64,000 nucleotides of DNA from Streptomyces pluripotens. Its GTDB lineage: Bacteria > Actinomycetota > Actinomycetes > Streptomycetales > Streptomycetaceae. Both the position numbers and the translations under genes were made by a program. Positions 9,053 to 16,791 of this stretch are shown here, piece after piece. Numbering within the stretch: position 1 is the stretch's first letter; each line of letters starts with the position of its first letter. The notes below the pieces were generated by a model, which worked only from the letters and a program-made list of their open reading frames with translations, did not search any database and had not been told where the DNA came from. Where the stretch lies: positions 4,030,001-4,094,000 of the forward strand of contig NZ_CP021080.1 in assembly GCF_000802245.2 (NCBI RefSeq). The letters run 5' to 3'.

Positions 9053-9803
9053 ATGCTGCTGTTTCGGACCCCTCGTACAGCCCGGAGGTCCACCGCCGCC
9101 GTAGGCGTCGTAGCTGCCGTGTTCGGCGTCGCCTCGTGTTCCGCTTTCGCCAGCGACCACGCCATCAGCCGTGCTGAGCTGCGCAGGCCGGCAGGAAGCA
9201 CCGAAGCCGTGCACGCCAGAAGGAGGAGCGAGGAACGTCTCACGGGCGTTGTCCGGACGTACGACCAGAAGACACCGCTCACCCTCGCCCTGGTCACCGT
9301 GGACGACTCCTGCAAGAGGGGCGGAGGCGGACTGTGGCCGGCGAACGACGACACGTACAAGATCCACTGCGTGATGACCGTCACCGGCTACTACGGTGCC
9401 GACCCCGATCGCGCCGGTGACGTGCTGGACCGCATCCCTTCCGCAGGCGACCGGTACGCGGCCGACCACCTCCCGGATGGTGACGGCGGTGTCGCCTTCC
9501 GGCACGACGACTTCGGCAGCAAACTGGTTGCCTACGACCGTGGGAAGGTCTCGAACCCGGAGGGTCCGCACACGGGTGAACCGACACAACTATCCAACGG
9601 CTCACAGACGTTGGACTGGGATACGGTCCGCCCTCCGGTACCGGAAGCGGGTCGGGGAACCGGTCGTCTGCCAGGCGCCCGATCCCCCGGTCACCCACTG
9701 CTCGCACGAGCCCGGGTCAGCCACCGTGGCCGGCATCCGCCGCGCGGACGGCGTGGTGTTCAGATGGTCCGGGACCGGGACGTACTACGAGATCCCCGAC
9801 TGA
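9053..9803 (+). pseudogene. Lipoprotein gene with a frameshift near 9635
   Basis: Starts at ATG 9053 behind GAAAGGA. The N-terminus has twin arginines, a hydrophobic run and GVASC, a lipobox-like site, so the product would be a membrane-anchored lipoprotein. The frame is protein-like to about base 9630 (TLDWDTVR). There the coherent sequence jumps to the next frame (YRKRVGEPVVCQAPDPPVTH ... SGTGTYYEIPD) and stops at 9803. One extra C in CGCCCTCCGG would explain it; dropping it gives LRYRKRVGEPVVC in one frame. Left alone, the first frame runs on through unrelated sequence to 10405, over the genes on the other strand. It is either a true recent inactivation or a single-base sequence error. I recognise no family. 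Confidence 0.6.
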
Positions 9804-9825
9804 AGTTCCCGCACCAGGTCGGGTG

Positions 9826-10044
9826 TCAGCCGTCCTGCCGGATGAGGCTGCCCTCGCCGCAGGCGGGAGGGGCCTCGTCCAGCGGCAGCGGCGACACCGC
9901 CTTGAGGACGGGGACGACGGCGAGGTCGCCGGCGCACCTGGCGGTGCCGGTGGCGGTCCAGTGGTCGTCGGCGTGGGCGGCGGGGGCGGCCAGCGCGGTG
10001 GCGGAGGCGGCGAGGGCGGCAGCGGCCAGGACGGATTTCATCAT
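9826..10044 (-). CDS. Small secreted protein, unknown
   Basis: 72 residues from tandem ATG codons (10044 and 10041). A signal peptide of about 25 residues (MMKSVLAAAALAASATALAA, cut after AHA) is followed by only about 45 mature residues with two cysteines, probably one disulfide. No clear ribosome binding site is visible. It follows the PTS gene by 31 bases on the same strand, so it could be the last gene of that operon or have its own promoter. No family recognised. Confidence 0.55.
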   Translation of the reverse strand: MMKSVLAAAALAASATALAAPAAHADDHWTATGTARCAGDLAVVPVLKAVSPLPLDEAPPACGEGSLIRQDG

Positions 10045-10075
10045 GCTCGGGGAAACGACCGGTCCTGGTGGTGCG

Positions 10076-11491
10076 TCACGCGGGTGCGGCCACCCGGGCG
10101 CGGCGCGGGAGCCCGAAGAGGTACGTCGCCGCGAAACCCACCGCATAACCGGTGAGGAGACCGCCCGCGTAGACGGCCGCCGCCCATCCCGGCCCCCTGC
10201 TCCCCGTCAGCAGGGGGAACAGCGCCCAGCCCGACGGGCCGATCGCCGTGGCGCCTACCTCGGTGCCCAGCATCGCGAAGAAGCCGACGAACGCCCCGCC
10301 CGCCGCGCCGCCCGCGCAGGCGGTCAGGAACGGTCGGCCGAGCGGCAGGGAGACGCCGTAGATCAGGGGTTCGCCGACGCCCAGCAGTCCCGCGGGCAGG
10401 GCTGACCTGATCGTCGTACGCAGGCAGACGTCGTGGCGCAGGCGGACGTACACCGCGAGGGCCGCGCCGACCTGGCCCGCACCCGCCATGGCCAGCAGGG
10501 GGAGCAGGGCCGTGTAGCCCTGCTGCTCGATGAGGGTGGCGTGGATGGGGATGAGGGCCTGGTGCAGGCCCAGCATGACCAGGGGGAGGAACAGGCCACC
10601 GAGTACGAGTCCGGCGGCGGCTCCCGCCGTCTCCAGGAGCCAGTTCGCCGCCGAGCCGATCGCGGCGGCCACCGCCCCGGCCGCGTACATCAGGCCGTAC
10701 AGCGTCACCAGGCCGGACACGAGGACCGTGACCGTGGGGGTGAGGAGGACGTCCAGCGCGCCCGGGACCCGGCCCCGGCACCCCTTCTCCACCCGGGTGG
10801 CCAGCAGCGCTGCCGCGAGCGCGCCGAGCACTCCGCCCTGCCCGGGGGCCAGGTGCGCCCCGAACACCGTCACCTGCGCCACGCCCGGGTATACGACGAC
10901 GGCCGCCACCGCCGCGCCCAGCACGGGTGTGCCGCCGAACTCCTTCGCCGTGTTGTGGCCGACGAACACCGCGATCAGCGCCATGAAGGCGGACGCGACG
11001 GCGGACACGGCGGGGGTCAGGAAGGGCAGCAATCCGGCATTCAGCAGCAGGCCGTTGAGTCCGGCGAGGACGCCGCAGCCGATCAGCGCGGGGATGAGCG
11101 GGACGAAGACGGCGGCGATCCGGCGCAGTGCGGTCTTGGCGGGGGTGGCGTTGCGCTGCCGCAGTTCCGCCTTCAGGCGGGCGCCTTCGGCGGCCAGGTC
11201 CGGTTCGGTGTGCGTACCGGCCGGCCGCTCGGCAACCCGTGCCCGCACCGCTGCCGTGACTTCCTCGACCACCCCCGGACCGAGCACGATCTGCCAGACG
11301 GCCCCGGCATCCGCCGTCGCCACCACCCCCAGCACCCCGGGCAGGGCCCGCAACGCCGGCTCGTCCACTGCCGAGGGGTCGGCGAGGCCCAGCCGGAGCC
11401 GGGTCATGCAGTGGTCCACGGAGGTGACGTTGGCCGGGCCGCCGACCAGTTCGAGGACGGTGGTCGTGGTGGGGGCGGGGTCGTTGCGCAC
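10076..11491 (-). CDS. PTS EIIBC permease, MurP-like (N-acetylmuramic acid)
   Basis: Phosphoenolpyruvate:sugar phosphotransferase permease, 471 residues. The N-terminal EIIB domain (about 1-85) has the phospho-cysteine in DHCMTRLRLGL near residue 28. After a linker, the EIIC domain (about 115-460) has ten or so hydrophobic segments and a GLLGVGEPLIYG-like stretch typical of the glucose/sucrose superfamily. It has no EIIA domain, so it must use a soluble EIIA (Crr-type) encoded elsewhere. It starts with GTG 16 bases after murQ. That placement indicates uptake and phosphorylation of N-acetylmuramic acid to MurNAc-6-P, the MurQ substrate; specificity rests on this context, not on residues. A related glycoside is possible. 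Confidence 0.88.
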   Translation of the reverse strand: MRNDPAPTTTTVLELVGGPANVTSVDHCMTRLRLGLADPSAVDEPALRALPGVLGVVATADAGAVWQIVLGPGVVEEVTAAVRARVAERPAGTHTEPDLAAEGARLKAELRQRNATPAKTALRRIAAVFVPLIPALIGCGVLAGLNGLLLNAGLLPFLTPAVSAVASAFMALIAVFVGHNTAKEFGGTPVLGAAVAAVVVYPGVAQVTVFGAHLAPGQGGVLGALAAALLATRVEKGCRGRVPGALDVLLTPTVTVLVSGLVTLYGLMYAAGAVAAAIGSAANWLLETAGAAAGLVLGGLFLPLVMLGLHQALIPIHATLIEQQGYTALLPLLAMAGAGQVGAALAVYVRLRHDVCLRTTIRSALPAGLLGVGEPLIYGVSLPLGRPFLTACAGGAAGGAFVGFFAMLGTEVGATAIGPSGWALFPLLTGSRGPGWAAAVYAGGLLTGYAVGFAATYLFGLPRRARVAAPA

Positions 11492-11507
11492 GCCCCGAGG
11501 GTGCGGG

Positions 11508-12443
11508 TCAGCCGGCCGGGTGCGCCAGTGCGGCGCGCAGATGGCCGCCGGACTCCTCCAGAAGGCGGGCTGCTGTCGGGCCGTCGACGTCGGCGAGGAT
11601 CGCCAGGATCGCGTTCTTCACCTCGCCGCCGGTCTCGGTGAGGACCTTCTCGATCTCCACGTCGTCCGCGCCCGTGGCCAGGGATACGATGCGGCGGGCG
11701 CGGGCGCGGAGTTTGTCGTTGGAGGCGCGCACGTCGACCATCAGGTTTCCGTAGGTCTTGCCGAGCCTGATCATCGTGATGGTCGACAGCATGTTCAGGA
11801 CGAGTTTCTGGGCCGTGCCCGCCTTCAGTCGGGTTGAGCCGGTGATCAGCTCCGGGCCGACGACGATCTCGATGCCGTGTTCGGCGGCGGCGGCGAGCGC
11901 ACTGCGCTCGTTGCAGGCCAGGCCGATGGTCAGGGCGCCGAGGGCGCGGGCGTGCTCGACGGCACCGATGGCGTAGGGGGTGCGGCCGGAGGCCGAGATG
12001 CCGACCACCGTGTCGTCCGGGGTGAGCTTGAGGGCGTCCAGGTCTCGGTGGGCCAGTTCCCCGGAGTCCTCCGCGCCCTCCACCGAGGCGACCATGGCCG
12101 TCGGCCCGCCTGCGATCAGGCCGACGACCTGGTCGGGTCGGGTGTTGAAGGTGGGCGGGCACTCGGAGGCGTCCAGTACACCGAGGCGGCCCGCGGTGCC
12201 CGCACCGGCGTAGATCAGGCGCCCGCCGCGTGCCATCCGCTCCGCCGTGGCGTCGATGGCGCGGGCGATCCGCGGGAGCTGACTCGCGACCGCGGCGGGT
12301 ACACCGGCGTCCTCGCCGTTCATCAGGCGGGCGATGTCGTGGGTGGGCAGGCGGTCGATGCCAGCGAGTTCGGGGCGGAAGGCTTCGGTGGTCAGCGAGG
12401 CCAACTCGGGCAGTCGGCCCTGGGCGGTGTCGTGCGAGGTCAT
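11508..12443 (-). CDS. murQ: N-acetylmuramic acid 6-phosphate etherase MurQ
   Basis: Cleaves the lactyl ether of MurNAc-6-P to give GlcNAc-6-P and D-lactate, so that wall sugar can be reused. 311 residues, the usual length. It has a SIS sugar-isomerase fold with GGRLIYAGAGTAGRLGVLDA, the signature ECPPTF holding the catalytic Glu, and GISASGRTPY and GSTRLKAGTAQKLVLNM further on. The small C-terminal helical domain is present. The ATG at 12443 is chosen because the murQ family begins at this point and GGAGAG lies about 11 bases upstream. It sits 44 bases after rpiR and 16 before the PTS gene, all on one strand, so the three form an operon. Confidence 0.96.
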   Translation of the reverse strand: MTSHDTAQGRLPELASLTTEAFRPELAGIDRLPTHDIARLMNGEDAGVPAAVASQLPRIARAIDATAERMARGGRLIYAGAGTAGRLGVLDASECPPTFNTRPDQVVGLIAGGPTAMVASVEGAEDSGELAHRDLDALKLTPDDTVVGISASGRTPYAIGAVEHARALGALTIGLACNERSALAAAAEHGIEIVVGPELITGSTRLKAGTAQKLVLNMLSTITMIRLGKTYGNLMVDVRASNDKLRARARRIVSLATGADDVEIEKVLTETGGEVKNAILAILADVDGPTAARLLEESGGHLRAALAHPAG

Positions 12444-12487
12444 GGGAGGCGGTTCTCTCCGATTCGGGTGCTGGTTCGCGTGCTCGC

Positions 12488-13393
12488 TCACCTGGGTGTG
12501 CTGCGATGCCGATGGGCCAGCGCCTCGTACGAGGCGGCCAGCGCCGGCGCCGCCGTCTCGTACGTCCGCTGGGCCACTCCCACGAACAGGCAGTCCACCA
12601 CGAGTAGTTGACTCGTCCGCGAGGACATCGCGGCCGGCCGCAGCTCGGTCTCCCGTGAGGTGGACGTGGCCAGCACGTGGTCGGCGTACTGGGTGACCGG
12701 AGAGTCCGGCCGGCCGGTGACGGCCACCGTGGTGGCCCCGTGTCCGAAGGCGGTCCGCAGCGGCTCGATGACGTCCCCCGTCGAGCCGGAGTGCGTGATC
12801 GCGATCGCCACGTCGCCCGGGCGGAGCTGCACCGCGTTGGTGACGGCGAGGTGTGGGTCGCCGGGCGCGTGCGCCATGAGGCCTATGCGCAGCAGCTTCT
12901 GGGTGAGGTCCTGGGCGACGAGTCCGGACGCCCCTATGCCGTACACATCGGTCCGGCGGGCGGCGGCCAGCGCGGTGACGGCCGCGCCCAGCTGAACGGT
13001 GTCGAGCCCGGCGGCCGTGTCGGCGAGGGTCTGCTGCTCCTCGTAGGCCAGCTTGGCGACGACGTCGGCGATCGGGTCGTCCACCGCGATGTCGGTGGTG
13101 ATCGCGGGAGCGCGCCCGGCCTGTTGCTGGGCGGCGAGGCCGGCGAGGGCGAGTCGCAGGTGGCGGTAGCCCGGGTAACCGAGGAGGCGGGCGGTACGGA
13201 CGACCGTGGCCTCGCTGGTGCCGGTCAGTTCGGCGAGGCCGGTGACCGTGAGGGCGGCACAGCCGGCCGGGTCGCTGGCGACGGCCTCGGCGACACGTTG
13301 CATGGACCTGGTCAGGGAAGGGGAGAGCGTGCGCACCTTGGCGGCGAGGGAGCCACCCGGACCGCCGAAAGTTTCCTTCATGTCCTGGGTCAC
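12488..13393 (-). CDS. RpiR/MurR-family regulator of the murQ operon
   Basis: 301 residues. An N-terminal HTH_6 domain (about 1-85; GLAELTGTSEATVVRTARLL is the helix-turn-helix) is followed by a SIS domain (about 125-260; VYGIGASGLVAQDLTQKLLR) that binds a sugar phosphate, most likely MurNAc-6-P. It is the first gene of the operon rpiR-murQ-PTS. Start: GTG 13393 is preferred over ATG 13381 because a good -35/-10 pair ends 6 bases before it, which predicts a leaderless message starting at the GTG itself. A GAAA-N5-TTTC element overlaps that promoter, so self-control by this protein is likely. Known relatives act as repressors or activators. Confidence 0.92.
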   Translation of the reverse strand: MTQDMKETFGGPGGSLAAKVRTLSPSLTRSMQRVAEAVASDPAGCAALTVTGLAELTGTSEATVVRTARLLGYPGYRHLRLALAGLAAQQQAGRAPAITTDIAVDDPIADVVAKLAYEEQQTLADTAAGLDTVQLGAAVTALAAARRTDVYGIGASGLVAQDLTQKLLRIGLMAHAPGDPHLAVTNAVQLRPGDVAIAITHSGSTGDVIEPLRTAFGHGATTVAVTGRPDSPVTQYADHVLATSTSRETELRPAAMSSRTSQLLVVDCLFVGVAQRTYETAAPALAASYEALAHRHRSTPR

Positions 13394-13397
13394 ATGT

Positions 13398-13429
13398 GAA
13401 AGATATTTTCGGTTCGGTGTCGCGGTCAA
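13398..13429 (-). promoter_or_regulatory. rpiR-murQ-PTS promoter with overlapping GAAA-N5-TTTC operator
   Basis: On the minus strand TTGACC (13429-13424), an 18-base spacer and TATCTT (13405-13400) make a good housekeeping promoter. The GTG of rpiR begins 6 bases after the -10 box, so transcription would begin at or next to the start codon. Bases 13398-13410 read GAAAGATATTTTC, a broken palindrome that covers the -10 region and is a plausible RpiR-family site. Confidence 0.6.
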
Positions 13430-13449
13430 GCGTGCGCACAATGGGGAGC

Positions 13450-13833
13450 ATGGACGACCCCGTAAGCCCTCTGGAGCAGGCCCTGCACGCGGCGCGCGCC
13501 CTGGTGCTCGCCGATCTGATCGCGCGCGAGGTCGCGGAGGCGGACGTCGTCTCACTGGTCGAGGACTCCGTCGCCCAGCGGCGCTGGTGGGTCGAGCAGT
13601 GGCCGGAGGGCGCCGCTTACGTGGCCGGGCTGGTCGCCCAGGACGTACAGGACGCGCTATTGGACCGGTACGGCCGCTGGCCGCTGTGCCCGGTGTGCGG
13701 CGCGGGCGATCCGCACGCGCTGGACGTGGAGCCCGAACTGGGCCCTGATCCGCATTGGGTGTGCCACCAGGCGGGGGTGAAGGTCGCGGCGGTCGGCTCA
13801 TTGGGTTCGGCCTCGGGCGGGATGACCTCCTAG
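13450..13833 (+). CDS. Hypothetical protein with Cys/His zinc-type motifs
   Basis: 127 residues from ATG 13450 (ATG 13441, three codons earlier, is an alternative; GGGGAG lies between the two). Helical N-terminal part rich in Ala, Val and Asp, then LCPVCGAGDPH and, about 20 residues later, HWVCHQ, which together could bind a metal ion. No signal peptide or membrane segment. It is transcribed away from rpiR and is followed after 10 bases by the DUF4031 gene, probably in one operon. I do not recognise a named family. Confidence 0.7.
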   Translation: MDDPVSPLEQALHAARALVLADLIAREVAEADVVSLVEDSVAQRRWWVEQWPEGAAYVAGLVAQDVQDALLDRYGRWPLCPVCGAGDPHALDVEPELGPDPHWVCHQAGVKVAAVGSLGSASGGMTS

Positions 13834-13843
13834 GGAGGCGCCC

Positions 13844-14113
13844 GTGACGGTGTACATCGACCCGCCCACCTGGCCAGGGCACGGCCGTCTGTGGTCGCAC
13901 CTGGTCAGCGATGTGTCGTACGACGAGCTGCGCCTGTTCGCCGACGGGTTGGGCCTGCCCCGGCGTGCCTTCGAGCGTGACCACTACGACCTTCCGTCGC
14001 ACCGGTACGCGGACGCGGTGGCCGCGGGGGCGGTGGAGGTCGGCAGCCGCGAGGTGGTGCGGCTGCTGCGGGCGTCGGGGCTGCGCCGCCCGAAGGGGCG
14101 GAACCCCTTCTGA
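13844..14113 (+). CDS. DUF4031 family protein
   Basis: 89 residues, a complete DUF4031 domain: MTVYIDPPTWPGHGRLWSHL at the start, SYDELRLFADGLGLPRRAFE, then DHYDLPSHRYADAVAAGA. The family is small, cytosolic and of unknown function; the conserved Asp and His residues hint at metal binding or hydrolysis. GTG 13844 lies just behind AGGGAGG, which overlaps the stop region of the upstream gene, so the two are likely translated from one message. Confidence 0.85.
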   Translation: MTVYIDPPTWPGHGRLWSHLVSDVSYDELRLFADGLGLPRRAFERDHYDLPSHRYADAVAAGAVEVGSREVVRLLRASGLRRPKGRNPF

Positions 14114-14136
14114 CCCGCGGCGCGTCGCCGGGCGGT

Positions 14137-15165
14137 TCAGCTCGCGGACGGCACGGGGCTGTGCACGGTACAGGTCCGGCTCTGTCCGTCCGGCTGGGTT
14201 CCGCACGCCCATGCGGTCTGGTTCCCGCTCAGCTCGGCCATCGGGGAGTAGACGTCGTTGCCCCAGTGCACCGGGGTGGCCTCGGTGGCGCCGATGGAGT
14301 TGTTCACGTCGACGACCGCTTTCGGCTCCGCGTAGGTGATCCGCCCCCATGAGGCCCCGCATGCCTTGCTGTAACGGAGTTCGATCACCATGTTCTCGTT
14401 GCGGGTCAGGGCAAGCGTCTGTCCGTCCCGGGAGCATCCCATGGTCATCGGGTCCTTGCCCGTGCAGCCGGCCTGGGTGCAGTTGACCGGGGCGGTGTGC
14501 ACGGCCGAGGGGGTCGCGCCCGCCTGACGGCCGGTGTCGTCCGTGCTGCCCTCGGAACGGTCCGAGGAGTAGTGGACGATCGCGAAACCGGACGCTGCGA
14601 CGACGGCGCACACCGCGGCCGCTGCCGCGACCAGGTACGAGGGCCGGCGAAGTCCCAGGCGCCGCGCGATCCCCGGTCCGGCTGCCGGACCTGTCGTGTC
14701 TGCCTCGGTCGTGTCTGCCTCGGGCCCGGGTGCGTCGGGTACGGCTGCCGTGTCGGCCTCGGCGGGCTCCGGTACGGCCGCCTCGGCCTCGGCCGGCGCC
14801 GGCTCCTCCGCCGGGCCGGCCACCGGGCCCCCGTTCCTGCTTGCCGCCGGAGCCCGCCCGGACGCGGGGACGGAGGGTTCGGCTGGCTCCGGACCGGCGG
14901 CACGTATCAGCTCGGCCTGGTCCCACAGCTCCAGCAGCGGCCCGGCGTCCGTCCGCGCGGCTCGGGCGAAGCTCTCCACCGCGCTGCGGGGCGGGAACTG
15001 CTTTCCGTTGATCCAGCGTTCCCAGGACGATTTCGAGTAATGGGTGAGCGCGCTGATCCGGGCGTAGCTGAGCCCGGACCGCTGCTTCTGCGAAAGCAGC
15101 TCCGAGCGCAGCCTGACAGCGGGGTCCGGCGAAGGTGGGGATGCGGAGAGATCTATGCCGCTCAC
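14137..15165 (-). CDS. HTH (XRE-like) membrane protein with extracellular DUF2690 domain
   Basis: 342 residues from GTG 15165. Cytosolic N-terminal helix-turn-helix (about 12-75; LSYARISALTHYSKSSWERW), then a long Pro/Ala/Glu-rich linker, one transmembrane helix (about 195-215; YLVAAAAAVCAVVAASGFAI), and an outer domain with several cysteines (CTQAGCTGKDPMTMGC) matching DUF2690. The layout suggests that an outside signal is passed to a DNA-binding domain, a common streptomycete design. No good ribosome binding site is seen; the frame stays open upstream to 15228, so the start is not certain. It converges with the DUF4031 gene. Confidence 0.78.
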   Translation of the reverse strand: MSGIDLSASPPSPDPAVRLRSELLSQKQRSGLSYARISALTHYSKSSWERWINGKQFPPRSAVESFARAARTDAGPLLELWDQAELIRAAGPEPAEPSVPASGRAPAASRNGGPVAGPAEEPAPAEAEAAVPEPAEADTAAVPDAPGPEADTTEADTTGPAAGPGIARRLGLRRPSYLVAAAAAVCAVVAASGFAIVHYSSDRSEGSTDDTGRQAGATPSAVHTAPVNCTQAGCTGKDPMTMGCSRDGQTLALTRNENMVIELRYSKACGASWGRITYAEPKAVVDVNNSIGATEATPVHWGNDVYSPMAELSGNQTAWACGTQPDGQSRTCTVHSPVPSAS

Positions 15166-15300
15166 TGTCTGCCCGTTCGCTGATGGTCCACCAGCCCAAG
15201 CCGAAGACACGGCGACGGACCGGCACACAGCCGGCTCGCCAATGGAACTGCCCCCGTCTCAACCCCGGTGTTCCGGTCCTGAAAGTCGGACGGAAGCATA

Positions 15301-15344
15301 CCGTCGCCGTGGCGCGCCGCGGTGACGGCGCGCCACGGCGACGG
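15301..15344 (-). terminator. Strong hairpin terminator for the peptidoglycan-binding genes
   Basis: 19-bp perfect stem (15301-15319 with 15326-15344) and a 6-base loop, about 35 bases past the stop of the minus-strand gene at 15381. Confidence 0.8.
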
Positions 15345-15380
15345 TGAGAGCCGCGCCCGACCCGGGGCCGGGCGGCGCCC

Positions 15381-15800
15381 CTACTCGAAGTAGACGTGGG
15401 AGATCAGGTTGTGCCAGGTGTACCGCCCCACGACGCCGTCGGCGCCGCCGGTCACCGTGTGCCGGAGCTGATAGGTCACGACCGCGCTGTACGTCTTGGG
15501 CCCGAAGACACCGTCGACGAAACCCGGTTCATCGGCGGTGGCCACTGCACCCGCCTCGACCAGCTCCTCCTGCAGCTCCCGTACACACACCCCGGTCGAG
15601 CCCCGGGCGAGCACCACAGTGGGGATGTCCCAGCCCAGGTAGTACTCGGAACCGTACCGGTCCTTGCACGTCTGCAGCTCGCCGGACCAGCTGGCCTGGG
15701 CGGGTGCCGCGGTCCCGCCCGCCAGCACCGCCGCCGCGACGAGCACCGAGGCGGCGGTGCCAGCGCGCCTGCGGGTGGCCTGCCCGTTCGTTCTGGTCAT
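15381..15800 (-). CDS. Secreted peptidoglycan-binding-like protein
   Basis: 139 residues. Signal peptide (TRRRAGTAASVLVAAAVLAG, cut after AQA near residue 36), then one PG_binding_1-like domain: CVRELQEELVEAGAV ... GFVDGVFGPKTYSAVVTYQ ... DGVVGRYTWHNL. Two cysteines (CKDRYG and GVCVREL) could bridge. ATG 15800 lies 5 bases after the stop of the upstream gene, so translation is probably coupled; no separate ribosome binding site is seen. Such domains hold a protein on the cell wall. No catalytic domain is present, so a binding, matrix or cargo role is inferred. Confidence 0.82.
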   Translation of the reverse strand: MTRTNGQATRRRAGTAASVLVAAAVLAGGTAAPAQASWSGELQTCKDRYGSEYYLGWDIPTVVLARGSTGVCVRELQEELVEAGAVATADEPGFVDGVFGPKTYSAVVTYQLRHTVTGGADGVVGRYTWHNLISHVYFE

Positions 15801-15805
15801 GGAGA

Positions 15806-16204
15806 TCAGTCCGTCGTCTGCTGGACGAGCCTCTGCCAGGTCTGCGGGCCGACGATGCCGTCGACCTGCAGACCGTTGGCCTTCTGGAACCGGCGCACGT
15901 ACGAGTCGGTCTTGGGGCCGAACAGGCCGTCGACGAATCCGTTTTCGTCGGCCGGGTCGAGCCCGACGGTGGAGGCGACGTCGAACTGGATCTCCTTCAC
16001 GCACACTCCCGACGAGCCCTGGGAGAAGTTGCGGGCGGGAATGGTCCAGTAGCCGTTCGGGGAGGTGCGCGTGCCGACGGCGTTCAGGCAGGAGTCGAGG
16101 TAGTCGCCGGCGTGGGCCGCGGGCGCCGAGAGCAGCAGTGAGCCGGCCGCGGTCAGCGCGAGCGAGAGGGCGGACAGGCACTTGAGGGGACGGATTCCGG
16201 TCAT
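15806..16204 (-). CDS. Secreted peptidoglycan-binding domain protein
   Basis: 132 residues: signal peptide (about 1-32, cut after AHA) and one PG_binding_1 domain near the C-terminus (FVDGLFGPKTDSYVRRFQKA, DGIVGPQTWQRLV). Cysteines at DSCLNAVG and SGVCVKEI parallel those of the next gene, so the two are likely duplicates that drifted apart. GAAGAGA lies before ATG 16204. It is followed at once by the 15381-15800 gene, as one transcription unit closed by the hairpin at 15301-15344. Confidence 0.85.
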   Translation of the reverse strand: MTGIRPLKCLSALSLALTAAGSLLLSAPAAHAGDYLDSCLNAVGTRTSPNGYWTIPARNFSQGSSGVCVKEIQFDVASTVGLDPADENGFVDGLFGPKTDSYVRRFQKANGLQVDGIVGPQTWQRLVQQTTD

Positions 16205-16268
16205 GGCGGGGTCTCTTCTTCCAGGAGTCGTGGGCTGGGCCCGAAGGGGCGGGTGAGCGGGGGAGGGG

Positions 16269-16640
16269 TCAGCAGATCCAGAACGCCTTGGTGTCCCAGT
16301 CGCTCCAGTTGTCCAGCTGTCGCCACGTCTTCGGGCCGACGATGCCGTCCTTGGCGAGGCCGGCGCATCCCTGGAACTTGACGACCGCGTTGTAGGTCAA
16401 TCCGCCGAAGATGCCGTCCTCGGCCAGGTTCACGCCCCGCACGCTGCGGTTCAGCGCGCACTGGACCGCCTTGACGGCGTCGCCCCTGTCGCCGTAGCTC
16501 ACCTCGGGCTCGGCGAGGGTGTAGATGCCGCAGTAGTTGCCCCGGGTGACGGCGGAGGCACTGGTCGCACTGCCGACGCCGACGCCGAGGCCGGTGATCA
16601 GCAGGAGTCCGGTGGTGGCGGCGGCGAGCTTCTTGCGCAT
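16269..16640 (-). CDS. Secreted peptidoglycan-binding domain protein, near-twin of the 18892 gene
   Basis: 123 residues. Signal peptide (MRKKLAAATTGLLLITGLGV, cut after ASA near residue 31) and one PG_binding_1 domain: AVKAVQCALN, then EDGIFGGLTYNAVVKFQGCA, then KDGIVGPKTWRQL. Cysteines at NYCGIY, VQCALN, QGCAG and the C-terminal IC. ATG 16640 is chosen over the longer frame because GAAGGGA lies 7 bases upstream and the signal peptide begins there. The protein at 18892-19260 on the other strand shares the blocks IFGGLTYNAVVKFQGC and KDGIVGPKTW, so one is a copy of the other. Confidence 0.88.
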   Translation of the reverse strand: MRKKLAAATTGLLLITGLGVGVGSATSASAVTRGNYCGIYTLAEPEVSYGDRGDAVKAVQCALNRSVRGVNLAEDGIFGGLTYNAVVKFQGCAGLAKDGIVGPKTWRQLDNWSDWDTKAFWIC

Positions 16641-16791
16641 GGGTGTTTCCCTTCGGCGGGTCGGTGTGGGGAGCGGCGGCGCCCCGGTTCGCGGGGCCGC
16701 CGGCACGGGGCCGTCGGCCCGCCGATGGCCCCGCGAGCGGGCTGGTTCCCGGTACGAGACCGGCTCGGACCGGGAGGCGCGGAGTGGGGAG

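Noticed and set aside
13452..15262. Upstream extension of the rpiR frame to 15262
   Set aside because: The frame stays open by chance across the DUF4031 gene and the HTH/DUF2690 gene; the RpiR protein begins at 13393 with a promoter directly before it.
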